From CAYUYV01 sp964561475 (GTDB lineage: Bacteria; Pseudomonadota; Alphaproteobacteria; JAJFIK01): DNA of 64,000 nt. Every line of letters begins with the position of its first letter. The first letter of the stretch is position 1. The translations under genes were made by a program, and so were the position numbers. The stretch covers positions 1 through 64,000 of the forward strand of contig CAZLPU010000009.1 in assembly GCA_964561475.1 (NCBI GenBank), read 5' to 3'. The notes under the pieces were generated by a model. The model ran no database searches, was not told where the DNA came from, and saw only the letters and a program-made list of their open reading frames with translations. This document shows positions 59,735-64,000 of the stretch, piece by piece.

Positions 59735-60145
59735 ATGGACCTTCAGAACACCATGCTCATCGCGGCCTCGGGCATGCGCGCCCAGACATCCCGCCTCAAG
59801 GTGCTGGCCGAGAACATCGCCAACAGCAATTCCCTCGGCACCGCACCGGGTGAGGATCCCTACCGCCGGCAGATCCCGTCCTTCAAGACCGAACTGGACC
59901 GGGAGACCGGCGCACGCCTTGTCCACATGACCAAGACAGTGCCGGACCAGTCCGCCTTCGGACTGCGCCACGACCCGAACCATCCCGCTGCGGATGAAAA
60001 CGGTTATGTGAAGACACCCAATGTCAGCTCCCTGATCGAGAGTGTCGACATGCGCCAGGCCCAGCGCAGCTACGAGGCCAACCTCAATGTGATCGAGGCC
60101 TCGCGCTCCATGATCATGCGCACCATCGACCTGCTGCAACGTTAA
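59735..60145 (+). CDS. flgC: Flagellar proximal rod protein FlgC
   Basis: Proximal rod subunit of 136 residues: MDLQNTMLIAASGMRAQTSRLKVLAENIANSNSLGTAPGEDPYRRQIPSF at the start and NGYVKTPNVSSLIESVDMRQAQRSYEANLNVIEASRSMIMRTIDLL at the end, all standard for FlgC. It lies 42 bases after flgB and 10 bases before fliE. Confidence 0.96.
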   Translation: MDLQNTMLIAASGMRAQTSRLKVLAENIANSNSLGTAPGEDPYRRQIPSFKTELDRETGARLVHMTKTVPDQSAFGLRHDPNHPAADENGYVKTPNVSSLIESVDMRQAQRSYEANLNVIEASRSMIMRTIDLLQR

Positions 60146-60155
60146 GGGGACGGCC

Positions 60156-60482
60156 ATGGCAATCGAAGCGGCCCGCGCCCTCCAGGCCTACGCACAGGCT
60201 CAGATCCAGGCCAAGGACATCACCGGCGCCCCCGGCGGAAAAGAGGTCAGCGCCACGGCGGCCCCGTCCGATTTCGGCGCCCTCGTTCAGGATGCGGTCA
60301 AATCCGCCGTGGACACCACCCGCCAGGGCGAGGCCATGGCTGCCGCCGGTGTGAACGGCGAGGCGGCCATCGTGGACGTGGTCACGGCGGTCTCGGCGGC
60401 GGAAGTGACCGTCCAGTCCGTTGTGGCGGTTCGCGACCGGGTGATCTCCGCCTATCAGGAAATCATGCGCATGCCGATTTAA
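60156..60482 (+). CDS. fliE: Flagellar hook-basal body protein FliE
   Basis: Connects the MS ring to the rod. The 108-residue helical protein ends with the FliE signature VVTAVSAAEVTVQSVVAVRDRVISAYQEIMRMPI, preceded by DFGALVQDAVKSAVDTTRQGEAMAAAGVNGEA. The Ala-rich start is typical. It sits 10 bases after flgC and 46 before fliQ. Confidence 0.95.
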   Translation: MAIEAARALQAYAQAQIQAKDITGAPGGKEVSATAAPSDFGALVQDAVKSAVDTTRQGEAMAAAGVNGEAAIVDVVTAVSAAEVTVQSVVAVRDRVISAYQEIMRMPI

Positions 60483-60528
60483 GGGGCTCTTCACCCGCGC
60501 TTTACCTTCCCCGATCCATGATCGTGTC

Positions 60529-60792
60529 ATGACCGGACCCGAAACCATCGATCTGGCCCGGGAGGCGATCTACATCGTCCTCAAGGCCACCGCACCGCTC
60601 ATGGCCGTTGCCATGGGCGTGGGGCTTGTCATCGCCCTGTTCCAGGCCCTCACCCAGGTCCAGGAAATGACCCTGACGTTCGTGCCGAAGATTGTCGCGG
60701 TCTTTCTCACCCTCGTCATCACCCTGCCATTCATCGGACGGCTGATGGCCGATCTGATGGAAACCGTGGTGGACCGGATCATCGCGGGCTGA
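60529..60792 (+). CDS. fliQ: Flagellar export gate protein FliQ
   Basis: Export gate subunit of 87 residues with two membrane helices: ETIDLAREAIYIVLKATAPLMAVAMGVGLVIALFQALTQVQEMTLTFVPKIVAVFLTLVITLPFIGRLM. The QALTQVQEMTLTFVPK loop is the FliQ signature. The spacing to fliR is 16 bases. Confidence 0.96.
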   Translation: MTGPETIDLAREAIYIVLKATAPLMAVAMGVGLVIALFQALTQVQEMTLTFVPKIVAVFLTLVITLPFIGRLMADLMETVVDRIIAG

Positions 60793-60808
60793 GGGGCGGG
60801 CAGGGGAC

Positions 60809-61576
60809 ATGGTGCTCACCCTCGACATGCTCCCGGCGGAAATCTTCATCCATCTGCTGGTCTTTGCCCGGCTGGGGGCTGCACTCATGCTGCTGCCGGT
60901 GTTCGGGGAACCGGGGGTCAATCCGCGCATGCGGCTTGCCATTGCCTTGGGTCTGACCCTGGTTGCCGTCCCGGTGCTGCGCCCCCTGCTGCCGCCCATG
61001 CCTGATGCCTATATGAGCGCGGCCCTGCTGATCATCCGCGAAGCGGTGATCGGTCTTGCCCTCGGTGCCCTGATCCGCATTCTGGTCAGTGCCCTGCATA
61101 TGGCCGGGACGATCATCGCCACCCAGACCGGTCTTGCGTTCGCCATGGCTTTCGACCCTGCCCAGGGATCCCAAAGCGCCCTGTTTGCCTCCTTCCTGAC
61201 CCTGCTCGCCACCACGCTCATTCTCATGGCGGATCTTCACCATGGGCTTCTGGCGGCCACAGTGGACAGCTATCGGATCTTTCCCAGTTCAGGCCCCCTG
61301 CCCGTGGAGGATCTGGCCAATCTCAGTCTGCGCTGGTTTGCTGATGCGTTCGTCATTGCCCTGCAACTGTCCGCCCCCTTCCTGGTGTTCGGTTTTGTCT
61401 TCTACGCGGCTATGGGGGTGTTGTCGAAACTGATGCCCCAGCTTCAGATCATCTTCATTGCCATGCCCGTGAACATCACCATGGGGTATCTGATCATGGC
61501 CCTGATCCTGGCGGCCTTCATGGCCTTTTATCTTACCGCCTTCGAGGCGCGCATCGACCTGCTCCTGGGCCGGTGA
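60809..61576 (+). CDS. fliR: Flagellar export gate protein FliR
   Basis: Export gate subunit of 255 residues and about six membrane helices. It carries FARLGAALMLLPVFGEPGVNPRMRLAIALGLTLVAVPVL, HMAGTIIATQTGLAFAMAFDPAQGSQSALFASFLTLLATTLIL, and ALQLSAPFLVFGFVFYAAMGVLSKLMPQLQIIFIAMPVNITMGYLIM, the usual FliR landmarks. The next gene, flhB, begins four bases after its stop. Confidence 0.96.
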   Translation: MVLTLDMLPAEIFIHLLVFARLGAALMLLPVFGEPGVNPRMRLAIALGLTLVAVPVLRPLLPPMPDAYMSAALLIIREAVIGLALGALIRILVSALHMAGTIIATQTGLAFAMAFDPAQGSQSALFASFLTLLATTLILMADLHHGLLAATVDSYRIFPSSGPLPVEDLANLSLRWFADAFVIALQLSAPFLVFGFVFYAAMGVLSKLMPQLQIIFIAMPVNITMGYLIMALILAAFMAFYLTAFEARIDLLLGR

Positions 61577-61580
61577 AGCC

Positions 61581-62660
61581 ATGGCGGGCGATCAGGACGA
61601 CAGTCAGAAGACAGAAGAACCCACCGAACAGCGCCTGAAACAGGCCCAGGAAAAGGGGGATGTGGCCAAGAGCCCGGAGGTCACGGCGGTGGCGCTGCTC
61701 CTGGTGGCAACGGGCCTACTTGCCGGCACCTCGGGTTTCATTGCCGATCTGGTCGCCGGCCGGCTGCGGCCTTTCATTGAGCGGCCCCATGACATTGTCC
61801 TGGACGGCACGGCGATCCTTTCCCTGTTCGCCAACAGCGCCGTCACTCTGCTGCTTGGCCTCGCCATTCCCTTTGCCGCGTTGATGGTGGCCGCTGTCGT
61901 GGGCAACCTGATCCAGCACCCCCCGGTGTTCACCACCGAGAAGATGAAGCCGGATCTGAAAAAGATCTCCCCCCTGGGTGGGGCCAAGCGCATGTTCGGC
62001 CTTCAGGGCTGGGTCAATCTGGGCAAGGGGGTGGCCAAGATCTTGATCATTTCCGCCCTGGTCATCGTCATTCTGTGGCCGGACCGGGACCTGTTGCCGA
62101 TGATGATGGAGCAGACGCCGGGGCAGATGCTCCTGATCATGCGGGACAAGACGGTCTATGTGCTGGCGGCCTGCTGTGCCGTTCTCACGGTGATCGCGGC
62201 CCTTGATCTGAGCTATCAGAAAATGGAACGGCACAAGCGCCTGCGGATGAGCCGCCAGGACCTGAAGGATGAGTTCAAACAGTCCGAAGGCGATCCCCAC
62301 GTGAAAGGCCGCCTCAAGCAGATCCGCATGGAACGGGGCAAACAGCGGATGATGGCCGCCGTGCCCGAGGCCACGGTGGTGGTGGCCAACCCGGTCCACT
62401 TCGCCGTCGCCCTCAAATACGAATCGGATACGATGCAAGCTCCGGTATGCGTGGCGAAAGGGGTCGATGCCATGGCGGTCCGAATCCGTGAGATCGCCAA
62501 AGAGCATAGCGTCACCGTCGTGGAAAATCCGCCCCTTGCCAGAGCTCTGTATGCGTCGGTCGAAGTGGATGAGCCGGTGCCCCCTGAACATTTCAAGGCT
62601 GTGGCCCAGGTCATCGCCTATGTGTGGCGGTTGAGGGCCCGTAAACCATCCCGGAAGTAA
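61581..62660 (+). CDS. flhB: Flagellar export switch protein FlhB
   Basis: Substrate-specificity switch of the flagellar export apparatus. The 359 residues have the start DDSQKTEEPTEQRLKQAQEKGDVAKSPEV, four membrane helices, the linker MSRQDLKDEFKQSEGDPHVKGRLKQIRMERGKQRM and the autocleavage site, here NPVH near residue 270 rather than the usual NPTH; the cleaved Asn-Pro bond is kept. The cytoplasmic end (HFAVALKYESDTMQAPVCVAKGVDAMAVRIREIAKEHSVTVVENPPLARALY) is standard. Confidence 0.96.
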   Translation: MAGDQDDSQKTEEPTEQRLKQAQEKGDVAKSPEVTAVALLLVATGLLAGTSGFIADLVAGRLRPFIERPHDIVLDGTAILSLFANSAVTLLLGLAIPFAALMVAAVVGNLIQHPPVFTTEKMKPDLKKISPLGGAKRMFGLQGWVNLGKGVAKILIISALVIVILWPDRDLLPMMMEQTPGQMLLIMRDKTVYVLAACCAVLTVIAALDLSYQKMERHKRLRMSRQDLKDEFKQSEGDPHVKGRLKQIRMERGKQRMMAAVPEATVVVANPVHFAVALKYESDTMQAPVCVAKGVDAMAVRIREIAKEHSVTVVENPPLARALYASVEVDEPVPPEHFKAVAQVIAYVWRLRARKPSRK

Positions 62661-62697
62661 AGCCCGGCGGGCGCGGGCGGGATGGGCCCCCGAACAA

Positions 62698-62739
62698 TTG
62701 GCCTAAGACGGTTGGCCCAAGGCGGATGGCCGAAGATCG
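62698..62739. repeat. Imperfect 14-bp tandem repeat between flhB and cckA
   Basis: TTGGCCTAAGACGG, TTGGCCCAAGGCGG and ATGGCCGAAGATCG follow one another (starts 62698, 62712 and 62726), and a fourth partial unit begins at 62740. The array fills the middle of the 115-base gap upstream of the kinase gene. Confidence 0.7.
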
Positions 62740-62775
62740 TGGCCCGGATGGTCGAGAAACGGGGGCGGGGTTGGC

Positions 62776-64000
62776 ATGATGAGAAGAATGAACGCATTGA
62801 ACTGGGACGCCCTGCCTGTTCTGAGCCCCAATGTCATTTCCCGTTTGCAGCGCCATCTGCCCACGGTGATCGCCGTCTTGTTCGGCCTTTCCGGTGCCGC
62901 CGCCATTTCCGCGGTGATGGCCCCCGGGCTGCCGGCCCTGATCTTCCTTATGGGCGCCACCGGTGTGGGCCTTGTGGTGGTCTACGGCTATGCCACCGGC
63001 GCCCTTTCGAGTGTCGCTCCCCCCCAATTCGGCGATCTGGCCATCCGCATCGTGGAAGATGTGCCCGAGGCCTATCTGGTCACACGGCGCGACGGGTCCA
63101 TTGTCTTTGCCAACACCGCCTACCGGGAACTCTCCGCCCTGTTCGGTGCAGACCGGCCCATGGCTCTCGACCGTCTGCTGGCGGATCAGGAGGAAGCGGC
63201 CCAGACCCTCTACAAGCTTGCCAGGGCGGCCCGGGACGGCCAGGAGACCCGCCAGGACGTGCCCATCGACATTCCGTCCGGCGGTCGGACCTGGCTGCGG
63301 GTGGAAGTGCGCCCGGTCTCCGGTTTCCGTCACCGGATGCTCTGGCGTCTGATCGACCGGGGGCCGGAGCGGGAAGCGGGCGTCCTGAAACAGGCTCTTC
63401 AGATGGAGCGGGATGGCCTGATCCGGGCCCTTGATCATCTCCCGGTCAGCCTGCTCACCTTCGACAGCAAGGGCAAAGCCCTTTGGGCGAACAAGACCTT
63501 GGCCCGGCTGACGGGTTTGAGCGCGTCGGATGTGGAAGGGGCGAGCCTGGACGAGATTTTCTCCGGCTCCATGGCGGCGATCCAGGAACGGCTTCGTCAG
63601 GCAGCCAAAGGGGGCGAGGCCGTGGAACTGGCTCTGCGCCTTGCTCAGAACGAAGATGATGAAGACCGCCCGCAAACCCTGCGGGTCCATGTGCGGGCAC
63701 GGACCGATGTGGCTCTGGACTCCGCGCCGGTGCTGCACCTGGCCCTCTGGCCCAAGACCCGTGGCCACGCCCGGACCGATGATCTGCCCGCCAACAGCCT
63801 GACTGAATTCCTCTCTCACGCGCCGATCGGCGTGGTGATCCTGGATGAGGATGGCCGCATCAGCACTGCCAATCCGGCCATCCAGTCCCTCATCGATGCC
63901 AGCGGCATCGAGGCGGAGACCGTGGAAGACCTGATCCTGCCCGAGGACCGGGACGCCCTGTCCAATCTGGTCCAGGTCCTGCGGGACGAAGAGACCGGCC
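62776..64000 (+). CDS. cckA: PAS-domain sensor kinase, CckA-like (3' end outside window)
   Basis: The first 408 residues of a membrane sensor kinase; the reading frame is still open at the window end, so the catalytic part is not visible. The start (MMRRMNALNWDALPVL) is followed by two membrane helices (TVIAVLFGLSGAAAISAVMAP and ALIFLMGATGVGLVVVYGYATG) and then repeated PAS domains (DVPEAYLVTRRDGSIVFANTAYREL; HLPVSLLTFDSKGKALWANKTLARLTGLSASDVEG; HAPIGVVILDEDGRISTANPAIQSLI). This N-terminal layout, and position after flhB, fit alphaproteobacterial CckA, which controls CtrA. Without the HATPase and receiver domains this remains probable only. Confidence 0.72.
   Translation, partial: MMRRMNALNWDALPVLSPNVISRLQRHLPTVIAVLFGLSGAAAISAVMAPGLPALIFLMGATGVGLVVVYGYATGALSSVAPPQFGDLAIRIVEDVPEAYLVTRRDGSIVFANTAYRELSALFGADRPMALDRLLADQEEAAQTLYKLARAARDGQETRQDVPIDIPSGGRTWLRVEVRPVSGFRHRMLWRLIDRGPEREAGVLKQALQMERDGLIRALDHLPVSLLTFDSKGKALWANKTLARLTGLSASDVEGASLDEIFSGSMAAIQERLRQAAKGGEAVELALRLAQNEDDEDRPQTLRVHVRARTDVALDSAPVLHLALWPKTRGHARTDDLPANSLTEFLSHAPIGVVILDEDGRISTANPAIQSLIDASGIEAETVEDLILPEDRDALSNLVQVLRDEETG

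Overview
The window is high-GC, gene-dense chromosomal DNA from an alphaproteobacterium. The evidence is the order lpxC - XRE regulator - bamD - recN - ligA, a FliX flagellar regulator, DUF4169 and DUF6468 proteins, a DksA with one cysteine, a CckA-type sensor kinase after flhB, a GAAC-N7-GAAC LexA box before recN, and several sites of the TTAA-N7-TTAA (CtrA) type. A Rhodospirillales/Kordiimonadales-like relative outside the Rhodobacterales is a reasonable guess, but the sequence alone does not fix the genus.

Layout. 1-7.6 kb: envelope and DNA repair housekeeping (lpxC, PraR-like XRE regulator, bamD, SOS-controlled recN, ligA). 7.7-21.5 kb: an acid-CoA ligase, an AsmA-family protein with an 18-bp minisatellite in its 3' end, DUF4169 and pentapeptide proteins, a ClC channel/antiporter, uvrD/pcrA, prmA and a second acyl-CoA ligase. 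21.8-34.7 kb: a flagellin behind a sigma-54 promoter, a pseudaminic-acid-type nonulosonate cluster (PseB, PseF, PseH-like, PseI/NeuB, RmlD-like) with a TPR glycosyltransferase resembling Caulobacter FlmG, a membrane-anchored GH24 lysozyme, a 922-residue beta-propeller/axial-protein hybrid, and flgI-flgJ-flbY. 35.0-40.5 kb: two non-flagellar genes (a G8/cadherin-like/RTX secreted protein and a sugar dehydrogenase fused to cytochrome c) between flgI and fliX. 40.8-54.2 kb: fliX, dksA, the flgF-flgG-flgA-flgH operon, and a divergent operon fliL-fliM-DUF6468-motE-two MotB-like genes-TPR. 54.2-57.8 kb: three non-flagellar genes (saccharopine dehydrogenase-like, metY, Gly/Cys-rich protein). 57.9-64 kb: fliO-fliP diverging from flgB-flgC-fliE-fliQ-fliR-flhB, then a cckA-like gene cut by the window end.

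How it fits together. Export gate (FliOPQR, FlhB), rod and rings (FlgBC, FliE, FlgF, FlgG, FlgI, FlgH, FlgA), switch (FliM), motor accessories and flagellin occur together with genes that would make and attach a nonulosonic acid to flagellin. Sigma-54 -24/-12 elements precede late genes (flagellin, flgI, flgF, possibly fliL). CtrA-like boxes lie near fliX, near the beta-propeller gene, and in the fliO/flgB divergent region. This matches the Caulobacter-type hierarchy CckA-CtrA, then FliX/FlbD-sigma54.

Least explained parts: the pair of MotB-like proteins with degenerate OmpA domains plus a 1166-residue periplasmic TPR protein in the fliL/fliM operon; the beta-propeller flagellar hybrid; the lysozyme next to a FlgJ that lacks a muramidase domain; and a dispersed palindromic repeat present at the left edge and at 38.5 kb, with a diverged relative at 42.0 kb. 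No tRNA, rRNA, CRISPR array, transposase or prophage was seen.
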